Of a stretch of 31,591 nt of DNA, positions 5,502-13,878 are shown piece by piece; the first letter of the stretch is position 1; the number at the start of each line of letters is the position of its first letter. The stretch lies in the IMG/VR virus record IMGVR_UViG_3300025168_000373, positions 1-31,591 of that record; one strand, written 5' to 3'. A model generated the notes under the pieces. The model did no database searches, had not been told where the DNA came from, and saw only the letters and a program-made list of their open reading frames with translations. A program made the translations under genes and the position numbers. This stretch comes from a virus.

Positions 5502-7198
5502 AAGCTCTCCCTCCCGAAGCCCTAGAAGCCCTACGCGACCCGAGCATCAGTCTGCCTGCGTACGCTAAGGTCATCGACCAGAAGACTGGGCGGGAAATCA
5601 AGTACGACCCGTATGCCATCACCAACAAGCTCCAGGCTACGGTGGTCGGCTACTACGCAGACCCGCCCGTCACCGAGATAGGCCAGGTCAAGTGGCTCAA
5701 CCTGCTGGGCTATCGTCAGGGTGGTAAGTCCCTTACGGCCGAGGCGTGCGGCTACGTAAAAGCCGCCTACACGCCGGGCTTCGACCACGTCTGTATCGCT
5801 GACACGAAGTCCCGTGCCGAGTACCTGCACCGTCGCGTCCACCTCATCCATCAAAGTTGGCCCGAGATCGTGCGGGCTTCAACGGTGCCGAACCGAGAGG
5901 TCCGCCAGCTCTCGTTCCAGCACGGCGGCAGGATGCGTATCTTGTCCGGTGAGTCCGGGGCTGTCGGCATCGGCCAGTCACCGGACAGCTTCCACGGCTC
6001 CGAGCTCCCCTGGTGGCGCTCGGCCGGCAGCCAGTTCTCGATGATCTACCCGTCCATGATCAACCGAGACCACGCGCAGGTGTTGCTCGAGGCCACGCCC
6101 GCCCCGATGTCGATGCCCTCGACCGAGTGGTGGCGCGACCAGTGCCGTGACTCCAAGCTCGGGAGGGGTCGCTGGGTCTACGCCTTCTTCCCCTTCTGGG
6201 ACGGCAAGCTCAACCGACGCCCGTGGCCGAAGAACAGCAAGCTCACCGCCGAAGAGGTCAGCCTGCTCGACCGCTACGGTCCCTACGGGCTGAAGAAGGA
6301 GAACCTCGCGTTCCGCCGTCTCATGATCGAGACGGACGCCGAGATTCGCCGCCACCCGGACCTCTTCAAGGTCTACTACCCCTTCGACGACGTGTCGTGC
6401 TGGGTCGCCTCTGCGGGCTCTATCTTCCGCTCCGACATGCTCAAGCGGCATCAGGAAGCTGAGTTGGTGTCATGGAAGGCACCCTACATGGAGTACGAGC
6501 AGCCCCAGCCGGGGGCTGTGTACGTCATCGGCGCCGACCCTGCGGGCTACGCCTCGCGCGACCACGCAGCGTTCCACGTCTTCAAGGTCTACGCCGATGA
6601 GTGGACCCAGGTGGCGTGCTTCGGGGCCACCACAGACCCCGTAGACTTCGCCAAGCGGCTCAACGAAGTCGGCCGCAAGTACAACAACGCCCTCATCGGC
6701 GTCGAGTCCAACGGTGTCGGCGTAGCCACGCTCGCTCTGCTCGAAGAGCTGGGCTACCCGAACCTGTACTACGAGAAGGCGTACAAGCCCGGCATCGCTG
6801 CCACCGTGAAGTCCCTGCCCCAGATGCTGTCCTATCTACAGGATGCTCTGATGGACACGATGGTGCTCCGCGACGAGGACACGGTGGGGCAACTCGGCTC
6901 GTACCGAGAGGACAAGTCGACCGAGCGGTCTGCGTCCTCCGAGCTTCTGGGCTCTGCCACCAAGGGCAAGCGCCGGGACAGACACCACTGGGACAAGGTG
7001 TCCGCTCTTCAAATCACATGCGTGGTCGCGAGGGCAGCGCCCCGCCGCTACCGTGACAACCAGCCCCCCGAGGGCTTAGAAAACGTGGTCCTCTTCCGAG
7101 ACATGTCCTACAACCAGTTGCAGGAGTACCGGAAGTCTGGTAGCAAGTCGAAGAAGAGCAAGCGGGTGCGAGCGCGGTATCCGCGCAGGAGGCGGTGA
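5498..7198 (+). CDS. terL: Terminase large subunit (packaging ATPase-nuclease)
   Basis: This 566-residue motor protein pumps DNA into the prohead through the portal and cuts the concatemer. The N-terminal ATPase has the deviant Walker A GYRQGGKS at 71-78. An acidic SELPWW segment near residue 165 probably supplies the catalytic Glu, and a coupling motif LLEATPAP lies near 192. The C-terminal RuvC/RNase H-like nuclease shows Asp in IGADPAGYASRD (about 344-355), Glu in IGVESNG (about 400) and Asp in RHHWDK (about 498), spaced as in T4 gp17-type nucleases. I chose GTG at 5498, which overlaps the previous stop (GTGA). In-frame TTG 5468 and GTG 5474 lie inside the upstream gene. Confidence 0.96.
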   Translation: MKALPPEALEALRDPSISLPAYAKVIDQKTGREIKYDPYAITNKLQATVVGYYADPPVTEIGQVKWLNLLGYRQGGKSLTAEACGYVKAAYTPGFDHVCIADTKSRAEYLHRRVHLIHQSWPEIVRASTVPNREVRQLSFQHGGRMRILSGESGAVGIGQSPDSFHGSELPWWRSAGSQFSMIYPSMINRDHAQVLLEATPAPMSMPSTEWWRDQCRDSKLGRGRWVYAFFPFWDGKLNRRPWPKNSKLTAEEVSLLDRYGPYGLKKENLAFRRLMIETDAEIRRHPDLFKVYYPFDDVSCWVASAGSIFRSDMLKRHQEAELVSWKAPYMEYEQPQPGAVYVIGADPAGYASRDHAAFHVFKVYADEWTQVACFGATTDPVDFAKRLNEVGRKYNNALIGVESNGVGVATLALLEELGYPNLYYEKAYKPGIAATVKSLPQMLSYLQDALMDTMVLRDEDTVGQLGSYREDKSTERSASSELLGSATKGKRRDRHHWDKVSALQITCVVARAAPRRYRDNQPPEGLENVVLFRDMSYNQLQEYRKSGSKSKKSKRVRARYPRRRR

Positions 7199-7911
7199 TG
7201 GCAGACGTGAAGCTAGACAGCGAGGCTGCGGGAGCGCGGAGCGAACGTGCCGGAGCAGGTTTCCGCTCGGACCCACGGAAGATGAAGGCCGAGAAGAGCG
7301 CGCCAATGGTGTCACGTGCTCGAGGCAGAGGCGACGCCAGCCAAGCTGTGTTTGATCAGGGTGCAGACGGCAAGGTGACGTTCTCGTCCAAGGGTGACGG
7401 GTACTTGTACTCCTTCGATCCCTCCACCAAGCAGTTCACCATCCTTGCTTCTCCTGGTGGCAAGGGCGTGGGCGCCAAGATTGGCCCCGAGCACAACCTG
7501 GCCGGAGACTTCCAAGAGGCAATGGCGCGGGCGCAGTCGGAGGCGATGCCAGCGTCACCAAGAAGGGAGGAGTTCCCAGGCTTCGCCCCTCCAAATCAAA
7601 CTGACTTGGCCGAGTCATCTCCAACGGACCTTGAGCGAAAGCTGAACACGGGTTTTCCTGCACCCCGACGCTTCGACCTTGAGCCGAGTGCTGAGTCGCA
7701 GACCTTTTACGATGACTATATGGAAGCCGGGCTGACGACGCCTGACCCGTTCGCAGAAGTCACGGAGGTCAACCGCGACCGTGCGTTGTCCGACATGCCT
7801 GTCTCGCAGGCGGCGGCCCGGGACAATGTTGCGGCTATGCACAAAAACCGCATGATGCGCTTCAAGCAGATGCGGGAAGATGCCGCGCGTAAGGCGTTCG
7901 ACCAGGGGTGA
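7198..7911 (+). CDS. Unknown protein, paralog A between terminase and portal
   Basis: This 237-residue protein is of unknown function. Residues about 57-110 carry a small beta-rich module: GKVTFSSKGDGYLYSFDP, then a hairpin, FTILASPGG, GVGAKIGPEH, and a short helix. The same module recurs in the next gene. The rest is charged, with a helical C-terminus (about 195-237) rich in Arg, Met and Ala. The ATG at 7198 overlaps the terminase stop (TGATG). The position between terL and portal is where head or packaging accessory proteins occur, but no known family is recognised. Confidence 0.82.
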   Translation: MADVKLDSEAAGARSERAGAGFRSDPRKMKAEKSAPMVSRARGRGDASQAVFDQGADGKVTFSSKGDGYLYSFDPSTKQFTILASPGGKGVGAKIGPEHNLAGDFQEAMARAQSEAMPASPRREEFPGFAPPNQTDLAESSPTDLERKLNTGFPAPRRFDLEPSAESQTFYDDYMEAGLTTPDPFAEVTEVNRDRALSDMPVSQAAARDNVAAMHKNRMMRFKQMREDAARKAFDQG

Positions 7912-7914
7912 TAC

Positions 7915-8943
7915 ATGTTGGGGACAAACAAGAACGGTAACACGCGGCGGCCATCGGAGCTCGCAGAGGAGGCGGCAGCCACTGCTGTGCGGAAAGACAA
8001 GGCCCGCACAGCAGGACTCAAGCAGCTTCAGCGTGAAAGCATTGACAGCCCTGACGCGCGTTCGATGTACCGGCGGGTACAGCAGCGAGACTCGTCTGAC
8101 TTCTCCGACGTGGCCGACATGAATGTCGAGGCAGAGGCCGACGCGATGGACCCTATCAAGATTGAAGGGGTCGCTCCGACGAAGGCCGAGGTCACGGGCG
8201 TCGACCGCGACAAAGTAAGGACTCAGTCTGCCCCTACTTTTGGTACCCAGTACAGTCTGAAAGGGGGCAAGGTGAGGTTCTCCCCGAAGGGCGACCTCTA
8301 CGTCTACGAGTACGACCCAAAGACGCGGGAGTACACCGTCGTGGACGGGCCTGGAGGCGTAGGCGCTAAGTTTGGGGCGGACCACCCATCCATCGCAAAG
8401 TTTGACGAGTCTCGCATGGCTGCCCAGCAAGAGAGCGGCGTGACGCCTCCCGAAGAACTGGCAATCGAGGGGGACGCCGGTGTCGACCCTGACTCACTGA
8501 CGCCTGCTGAGTTCAGGGAGCGTTACGGATTCTCGCAAGAAGAAGCGGAAGGGGTTCCCTCCGGGAGAGTGTCCGTCTCCCCCGGTGAACTGATTGACTT
8601 TGACGATTTTCTTCCTGAAGAAACTCTCTTGCCTAGCCCGAAGGAAGTGACTGAGGACACAACGGACCCCCAGTCACCCGCTTTACGGGCGATTCTGTTT
8701 GAGGGACCGCAACCCATTGTGGACAAAGAGGGTGTGTTGTACACCCACAACGTCCGCAACGCTCTTATGACGGGGAAACTCGATATTGATGAGTGGCCTA
8801 AGATCAAGCAGAGGCTTCAGGTCGAAGGTGCTATTAAAACACAAATCGGGGCAGATCCAACGACGGATACTGGTTTCCGCGCAAGGATACTAGCAGCACA
8901 AGCGGCTTCCCGTGCCATGAGGTTACGGGGTTATCGAGGCTGA
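7915..8943 (+). CDS. Unknown protein, paralog B between terminase and portal
   Basis: The 342-residue protein carries the same beta module as the preceding protein at about residues 116-170: GGKVRFSPKGDLYVYEYDP, EYTVVDGPGG, VGAKFGADHP. Before it is a helical charged N-terminus with an Ala/Arg/Gln-rich part. After it comes a long acidic, proline-containing tail with a segment YGFSQEEAEG. The nucleotide composition of the distal third (about 8560-8900) looks less GC-rich than its neighbours. The start has AGGGGTGA upstream, three bases after the previous stop. It is probably a structural or packaging accessory. Alternatives are open. Confidence 0.82.
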   Translation: MLGTNKNGNTRRPSELAEEAAATAVRKDKARTAGLKQLQRESIDSPDARSMYRRVQQRDSSDFSDVADMNVEAEADAMDPIKIEGVAPTKAEVTGVDRDKVRTQSAPTFGTQYSLKGGKVRFSPKGDLYVYEYDPKTREYTVVDGPGGVGAKFGADHPSIAKFDESRMAAQQESGVTPPEELAIEGDAGVDPDSLTPAEFRERYGFSQEEAEGVPSGRVSVSPGELIDFDDFLPEETLLPSPKEVTEDTTDPQSPALRAILFEGPQPIVDKEGVLYTHNVRNALMTGKLDIDEWPKIKQRLQVEGAIKTQIGADPTTDTGFRARILAAQAASRAMRLRGYRG

Positions 8944-8961
8944 CACCAAGGGAGTTCAACT

Positions 8962-10749
8962 ATGGCCCTCACGCCAAAGCAGATTCAGGGCGTCATCAAG
9001 ACGCACCGAACCAAATCGCGCATCGAGCGCAAAGACTGGGACAGGTGGAGGGCCTGGTACGCTGCTGAGTACTGGGGGCAGCAGGAAGACCGCCCCTCGG
9101 GCTCTACGGCCATCATGGAAGAAGAGGAAGTCAACTTCCAGACGAACTACCCGTACGCCTACATCGACACGATGATCGCCAACATCTGTCCGCAGAACCC
9201 CCAGGTCACTGTTCTAGCGAGGCAGGAGAAGCTCCAGCCTGCGGCCCAGTTCCGCGAGGCTCTGGTCAATGACACGTTCCGGCGGAACAAGCTCCACCAC
9301 GTCATGTGGAAGACTGCGACCAACGCCTCCATCTGTGGACGTGGGCTCGAGAAGGTCGTGTGGAACTTCGAGAAGGAGATGGTCCAGGTCTTCGACGTGG
9401 ACCCTCGGCACATCTTCTTCGACATGTCGGCCGCGAAGTTCGAGGACATTCGCTACCTCGTCGAAGTCACGGTCCTGACGAAGACCGAGTTTAACAAGCG
9501 AGCCAAGTCTGAAGACGGGCAGTCCTCACAGTACGACCCTGCGGTAGCGAAGAAGGCCCACTACGGGGGCTATCCGACGTGGCTGAAGGACGAAGCGCGG
9601 GACAGCTCACTCGTCAACGAGGCCAGCCTCGAAGTCTACAAGTGGGTCACGGTCTACGAGGTCTACGACTTCGAGTCAGATAAGTACTTCCACATCCTCG
9701 ATGGCGTCGAGGACCCCCTGTTCGAGGGCGAGCTCCCCTACAAGTATGTTCGCAACCCGTTCGTGCTGGTCACGTTCAACGAGAACATGACTGACCTCGG
9801 CGGGCTCTCCGACATCAAGCTCATCTCAGCTCTCCAGGAGCGCCTCAACGAAATCGACACCCTCGAGCTGTGGCACGCCCACACCTCGACTCCGATTGCG
9901 ATGGTCAACACGGCACTGGTCGACAACCCCGAGGACTTGATCACAGCTCTGCGCGAGGCCAACCAGCCGGGCTCCATGATTGCTGTCGAGGGCAAGGCCA
10001 ACGCACCTCTCCGCGACATCATCGGACAGACGCCTACGCCGAGCTTCAGCCCCGAGTTCCGCGAGATGCGGGAGCGGTGCAACCTCGTCATCGAGTTCAT
10101 CCTGGGCATCCCGCAGTACAGCCGGGGCGTAGTCGGAGTCGCTGATGTTGCTACGGAAGTCGCGCTGGCAGACACAGCGACTCGTACGAGGAACGGTCGC
10201 CGCATTAAGATGGAAGAAGACGCTCAAGCGGAGTTGGCGAACAAGGTCATCGGGCTCTACGAAGAGTTCCTACCAGAAAATACGACTCTCCCGATTCGTC
10301 TCACGGACAGCCAGGAAGTCCTAGAGGCAACGCGCGAGTCGCTCGCCATGCGCAGCTCGCGGCGCCCTACCGAGCCGCTGGAGTTCGACTACCTGGCGGT
10401 GCCCTACAGCCCGACGGAGAACCACCGGATGGTGCAACTCCAGAAGCTCCAGCAGTACATGCCCCTCCTCGTAGGCAACCCTGCGGTCGACCAGTCGAAG
10501 CTCATCACCAAGCTGCTCGACCTCCTCGGGATGCGCGACATTCTGGCACCGCCACAGCCTGCGCAGCCTCCCGGAATGCCAGGAGCTCCAGCGCCCGGAG
10601 GCGCTCCCCCTGGGATTCCGCCGGAGCTTGCCGCACTCATGGGCGGGGGCGCCCAAGCGGGGGCTCCTGGCGCCGATACGACCGCCACAGGGGCACTCCC
10701 CCCGGGCATTGAGCCTCCGGCAGTCCCGACGCCGATGGGTAGCCTCTGA
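8962..10749 (+). CDS. Portal protein
   Basis: This 595-residue protein would form the dodecameric ring at the unique capsid vertex. Evidence is the position after terL and before scaffold/capsid, the length, and portal-like features. The N-terminal helical WDRWRAWYAAEYWGQQ segment is followed by NYPYAYIDTMIANICPQNP (about 62-80) and a long helical/beta body with KLISALQERLNEIDTLELW and IEFILGIPQYSRG. A helix of the stem/crown type follows (about 400-440). The last ~65 residues are Pro/Gly/Ala-rich and probably disordered, starting with QPAQPPGMPGAPAPGG. The ATG at 8962 has AAGGGAG upstream. The stop overlaps the next gene (TGATG). Confidence 0.92.
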   Translation: MALTPKQIQGVIKTHRTKSRIERKDWDRWRAWYAAEYWGQQEDRPSGSTAIMEEEEVNFQTNYPYAYIDTMIANICPQNPQVTVLARQEKLQPAAQFREALVNDTFRRNKLHHVMWKTATNASICGRGLEKVVWNFEKEMVQVFDVDPRHIFFDMSAAKFEDIRYLVEVTVLTKTEFNKRAKSEDGQSSQYDPAVAKKAHYGGYPTWLKDEARDSSLVNEASLEVYKWVTVYEVYDFESDKYFHILDGVEDPLFEGELPYKYVRNPFVLVTFNENMTDLGGLSDIKLISALQERLNEIDTLELWHAHTSTPIAMVNTALVDNPEDLITALREANQPGSMIAVEGKANAPLRDIIGQTPTPSFSPEFREMRERCNLVIEFILGIPQYSRGVVGVADVATEVALADTATRTRNGRRIKMEEDAQAELANKVIGLYEEFLPENTTLPIRLTDSQEVLEATRESLAMRSSRRPTEPLEFDYLAVPYSPTENHRMVQLQKLQQYMPLLVGNPAVDQSKLITKLLDLLGMRDILAPPQPAQPPGMPGAPAPGGAPPGIPPELAALMGGGAQAGAPGADTTATGALPPGIEPPAVPTPMGSL

Positions 10750-11000
10750 TGGCACGCGACTACCAGCATGAGTACGACACGTACCATTCGAGTGTGTCTG
10801 CAATGAAGGACCGAGCGGCACGGAACAAAGTGCGACGTAGAGCCCTGCGCAATGGCACAGTCACCAAGGGTGACACCAAAGACATCGACCACAAGAATGG
10901 CAACCCGAGGGACAACTCGTCGGGCAACCTTCAGGTCATGGACCGTAAGAGAAATCGAGGCGACAAGCGCGTCGAGGACATTCAAGGGAGAAACCGATGA
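10749..11000 (+). CDS. Small HNH-like protein
   Basis: This 83-residue basic protein has an HNH (beta-beta-alpha-metal) signature: KDIDHKNGNPRDNSSGNLQV followed by KRNRG. The conserved DH, the N-G-N turn and the NL pair are present; the last motif position is Asn, not His, as in many phage HNH proteins. It may nick DNA during packaging, or be a degenerate homing-type endonuclease now in a virion role. HNH genes usually sit beside TerL, so the location after portal is less usual. It overlaps the portal stop and the next start. Confidence 0.8.
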   Translation: MARDYQHEYDTYHSSVSAMKDRAARNKVRRRALRNGTVTKGDTKDIDHKNGNPRDNSSGNLQVMDRKRNRGDKRVEDIQGRNR

Positions 11001-11167
11001 AAGACACGAAGAAGACGACGGCAAAGAAGGCTGTACCTGAAGGCAAGGTGCCAAAGAAGAAGCGCCCGTTCAGCTACCGTAAGTCTCCCTCGAAGTCGTC
11101 CCCGCTGTCGACGTTCGGTGACCTCCGTGCGACAGGCCGGAAGAAGCTCAAGTCAGCGGGCGACTGA
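10997..11167 (+). CDS. 56-residue basic protein
   Basis: This small ORF starts at the ATG overlapping the previous stop (ATGA) and ends on a TGA that overlaps the following start (TGATG). The product is highly basic, beginning MKDTKKTTAKKAVPEGKVPK, with a middle RPFSYRKSPSKSSPLSTFGD and a terminal RKKLKSAGD. It matches no family I know. It is almost certainly translated because both junctions are coupled. Like the trio before the terminase, it may contact nucleic acid or the acidic scaffold. Confidence 0.72.
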   Translation: MKDTKKTTAKKAVPEGKVPKKKRPFSYRKSPSKSSPLSTFGDLRATGRKKLKSAGD

Positions 11168-11580
11168 TGCCCCTCTACGACTTCCGCTGCAACAACGGCT
11201 GTGGCTACTACAACGACATGTTCATTCCTCTGGCGGATGTCGACAAGGCTGTGTGCCCCGACTGCCAGGCGGGCATCACCATCCGCATCGGCGCCGTCAT
11301 GACGATCGGCCCGATGCCCTCGAAGCCCTTGAAGGTCGGCCAGGTCGGCCGCTCGTTCGAGTCTGCGTCCGAGTACCGTGACTACCAACGCCAGAACCCT
11401 GACTGCGCCGTTGTCGACGCAGACTCGACGGAGTGGCGGAAACATGTGGACACGGCTAGGGAAAAAGCCGAGCGCACGGCTAAGCGCCGGGGCTACCGCG
11501 ACCTTGCCGACCAGCGCGAGAAGCGGGGGCTTGAGCAGAGAAAAGGGCGCGGAGAGGTTGACGCAAAAGTTTTCGTCTAG
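11167..11580 (+). CDS. FmdB-like zinc-ribbon protein
   Basis: The 137-residue protein opens with a zinc ribbon: MPLYDFRC-x3-C (C8, C12) and C30-P-D-C33, close to the putative regulatory FmdB family pattern (MPxYxYxCxxC ... CPxC). The rest is a charged helical tail with the segment EWRKHVDTAREKAERTAKRR. In phages such ribbons occur in small regulatory or structural-block proteins; the role here is unknown. Its start is the last base of the previous TGA. A 24-base gap follows, one of the few real intergenic gaps. Confidence 0.78.
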   Translation: MPLYDFRCNNGCGYYNDMFIPLADVDKAVCPDCQAGITIRIGAVMTIGPMPSKPLKVGQVGRSFESASEYRDYQRQNPDCAVVDADSTEWRKHVDTAREKAERTAKRRGYRDLADQREKRGLEQRKGRGEVDAKVFV

Positions 11581-11588
11581 TACTCAAC
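11581..11588 (+). promoter_or_regulatory. TACTCAAC motif in an uncoupled gap
   Basis: This 8-bp word is repeated at 30588-30595, in the only other sizeable uncoupled gap of the structural region. It directly follows the TAG stop, and the extended form TAGTACTCAAC resembles TAGTACTTGAC at 30559-30569. It is a candidate phage-specific control element. Both uses precede head or structural genes. Confidence 0.25.
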
Positions 11589-11604
11589 ACATGAGAGGTG
11601 CCGC

Positions 11605-11964
11605 GTGCCCATGATGACTCAGTTGCTCGACAAGCTCAAGAGCGACCCGCCCCAGACCGAAGAGGAGCTGGAGCAGCTTCTCGGCGAGACGGGCTACGAC
11701 CTTGTGCCGACCGAGCCCACTTCTCCTGAAGGCGAAGACATGGACGCCGCAGGTATGGGCGACATGGCTAAGGAAGAGCCCCCCGAGGGCGAAGAGATGG
11801 TCGAAGAGGAGTCCATGGAGGAAGAGGCAGACATGCCCCCTCCCATGAAGATGCCCGGTAAGGCTCTGACTCGCATCGAATTTTCGATGAAGCGTCAGAA
11901 CGCTGCCAAGCGCGCCCTCGATGAGGACAAGAAGAACAAGAAGAAGGGAGGAATGTATGGCTGA
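11605..11964 (+). CDS. Acidic protein with basic tail, pre-scaffold
   Basis: The 119-residue protein starts with GTG at 11605, preceded by GAGAGG at 11593-11598; ATG at 11611 or 11614 is possible but spaced further away. The middle is extremely acidic and rich in Met and Pro (EEPPEGEEMVEEESMEEEAD). The last 35 residues are basic (FSMKRQNAAKRALDED, then KKNKKKGG). This charge asymmetry, and overlap with the scaffold gene (its stop lies inside that gene's start region), suggest an assembly accessory, for example an extra scaffolding element. No family is recognised. Confidence 0.75.
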   Translation: MPMMTQLLDKLKSDPPQTEEELEQLLGETGYDLVPTEPTSPEGEDMDAAGMGDMAKEEPPEGEEMVEEESMEEEADMPPPMKMPGKALTRIEFSMKRQNAAKRALDEDKKNKKKGGMYG

Positions 11965-12784
11965 AGAGGTCGAGGCGGGGGTTGCGCCCGCGCCAGCATC
12001 AGCGTCCGACGCATCCGAAGCTGTGGGTAGTCCATCTGATGCTTCCGTGGATGACTCCCTTTCTACGGAAAGCGAGGCGCAACCTACCGCCTCTTTCGCT
12101 TGGGACGAGTGGGACGGTGAGACGGATAGTCTCCCCGAGGCCGCCCGGACATGGGCTGACCCCTTCAAGACCCACTACAGCAAAGGGCTCGAGACACAGC
12201 TCACCGAAGTCGAGGAGCTGAAGAAGCTCTACGACGGGCTTCTCTCGGGCCACTCTGACCCACGCCTTGAGCAGATGGAGACGAAGCTCAAGGACATGGA
12301 GGGTCTTCACGGGAAGACCAACTCCGAGTGGGAGACCAAGTACGGTGAGCTCGAGAAGACTCACCAAGAGTACCAAACCCAAGTCGAAGCTGCGATCGAC
12401 AAGGAAGCCGAAGAGTACGCCGAGTGGTTCCAGTCTGAGAACACGGACCTCTTCGAGAACGAGAACCTAGCTGAACTGTTCGTCGGGCTTCTCGACGAAG
12501 GCTGGGAAATGGAGACGGCGGCTGAGGCCACACGTCTTCCTGCGCCGCTCCTCCAGGCGGCACGACAGGCGAAGGCGGACGGCGTCCCAGACGCTTACGC
12601 GCTCCGCATTGTGGGCCAGGCGAAGAGCCCGGCAGCCCCAAGGCCCGGGGCAAAGCTGACTGCGGGGGCTACGGTTCCTGCTCGTTCCCGCGAACAGGCG
12701 ATGTTACCCGACAAGGTGCAGCCAACCTCGTTCAAGGATCTTCGCAATCAAGTCGCGCGTCTTGCGCTGAAGAGGACTAGCTAA
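11957..12784 (+). CDS. Capsid scaffolding protein
   Basis: This 275-residue protein would guide procapsid assembly and then leave. It is acidic, with a low-complexity Ala/Ser/Asp N-terminus (1-45). A coiled coil follows at about 78-155 (LETQLTEVEELKKLYDGLL ... EWETKYGELEKTHQEYQ). Next is an acidic helical segment, then a Pro/Ala linker near 225. The C-terminus SFKDLRNQVARLALKR is basic and helical and is the expected capsid-binding end. It sits directly before the major capsid gene, which is the usual place. The start ATG at 11957 has GGGAGG 5 bases upstream. The stop overlaps the capsid start (TAATG). Confidence 0.88.
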   Translation: MAEEVEAGVAPAPASASDASEAVGSPSDASVDDSLSTESEAQPTASFAWDEWDGETDSLPEAARTWADPFKTHYSKGLETQLTEVEELKKLYDGLLSGHSDPRLEQMETKLKDMEGLHGKTNSEWETKYGELEKTHQEYQTQVEAAIDKEAEEYAEWFQSENTDLFENENLAELFVGLLDEGWEMETAAEATRLPAPLLQAARQAKADGVPDAYALRIVGQAKSPAAPRPGAKLTAGATVPARSREQAMLPDKVQPTSFKDLRNQVARLALKRTS

Positions 12785-13869
12785 TGGCTATCTCTCCTGA
12801 CGTCTTGGCGACAGCTCTCAACGAGCTGATGCCTGCATACTCGGAGATGTTCGTTAAGTGGCACCCGCTGCTGGACAACATTCTCAAGGGTGGAAACATG
12901 GACCGCTCGGCCCTCAAGGGTCCGAAGCGGGAGTTCGCCGTCGTCACTGATGGGCCGGGTACGGTCACTCAGGTGCAGACGGGCACCGAGATCATCGCTG
13001 GTGGTCGTACGCAGAACGGACACCGGGGCAACGTCGTTGCACCGCGTCTCATCTATGCGTTCGACGTGCCCGGCAAGGACCTGGCAGAGGCCAACGGCGA
13101 GATGGACCTCGCTCGCATCCTCCAGCACTACCCGGAGCTCGCCCTGGCGGACTTCCACGAGCGCATCGCCAAGCAGCTCGGTACGGGTAACGGTCCCGGC
13201 GTCGGGTCCTTCGCGACCATGAACGGCAACTCGACCTTCAACCCAGACGGCACGGCCCGCGACGGCTTCTTCGAGTTCGCTGCGGTCGGTTCCCAGTCCA
13301 ACGTCGTCCACGGGCTTGACCCGGCGACGGTGACCGGCTGGAACAACCAGTACGAGGATGTCACGTCCTTCGCCACCAACGGTCGTAGCCTGCTGCGGAA
13401 GGCGTACTTCGCCGCCAGCCGCCAGGGCAAGACGCTCGGCCCTGTCGATCTGATGATCGGCGACGAGCAGTCCTACCTCAACTACATCGAGGACCTCGAT
13501 GACCAGGTTCGCGTGGTCAAGATCGAGGGCGACAAGGCTCCGGGCAACGTCCGTCAGGGCGTGAAGTTCCTCGATGCCGACTTCTACCTCGACGATGCCA
13601 TCGACATCACCGACCCGAAGTACACGTCGGCCAGCAGCTCGACTGACGCGGGCAAGGACGGCGTCATCTACGGGTTCAAGACCCCGACGTGGCACCTGTT
13701 CACCATGGGTCACGATGCCAGCCGCGAGACGAAGGGCGACTTCGCCGTTCGTGGTCCGTTCCGTATCCCGGACCAGGACCTCTACCGCTACGAAATCGTC
13801 CTGATGATGGGTCTTCACACGACCCAGCGTCGGGCCAACTTCGCCGTCACTGGCTGCGCCACGCCGTAG
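12784..13869 (+). CDS. Major capsid protein (HK97-fold, podovirus type)
   Basis: The 361-residue protein would build the icosahedral shell. Evidence is the position after scaffold, its size, very regular GC-rich codon use as expected of the most abundant protein, and the domain pattern. There is a helical N-arm (SPDVLATALNELMPAY, WHPLLDNILKGG), then a beta-rich E-loop-like stretch (PGTVTQVQTG). A long spine helix follows (MDLARILQHYPELALADFHERIAKQL, about 100-130), then glycine-rich loops, an A-domain segment with DLMIGDEQSYLNYI and a beta C-terminus ending YEIVLMMGLHTTQRRANF. The stop codon is embedded in TAGGAGG for the next gene. Confidence 0.92.
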   Translation: MAISPDVLATALNELMPAYSEMFVKWHPLLDNILKGGNMDRSALKGPKREFAVVTDGPGTVTQVQTGTEIIAGGRTQNGHRGNVVAPRLIYAFDVPGKDLAEANGEMDLARILQHYPELALADFHERIAKQLGTGNGPGVGSFATMNGNSTFNPDGTARDGFFEFAAVGSQSNVVHGLDPATVTGWNNQYEDVTSFATNGRSLLRKAYFAASRQGKTLGPVDLMIGDEQSYLNYIEDLDDQVRVVKIEGDKAPGNVRQGVKFLDADFYLDDAIDITDPKYTSASSSTDAGKDGVIYGFKTPTWHLFTMGHDASRETKGDFAVRGPFRIPDQDLYRYEIVLMMGLHTTQRRANFAVTGCATP

Positions 13870-13878
13870 GAGGCCATC

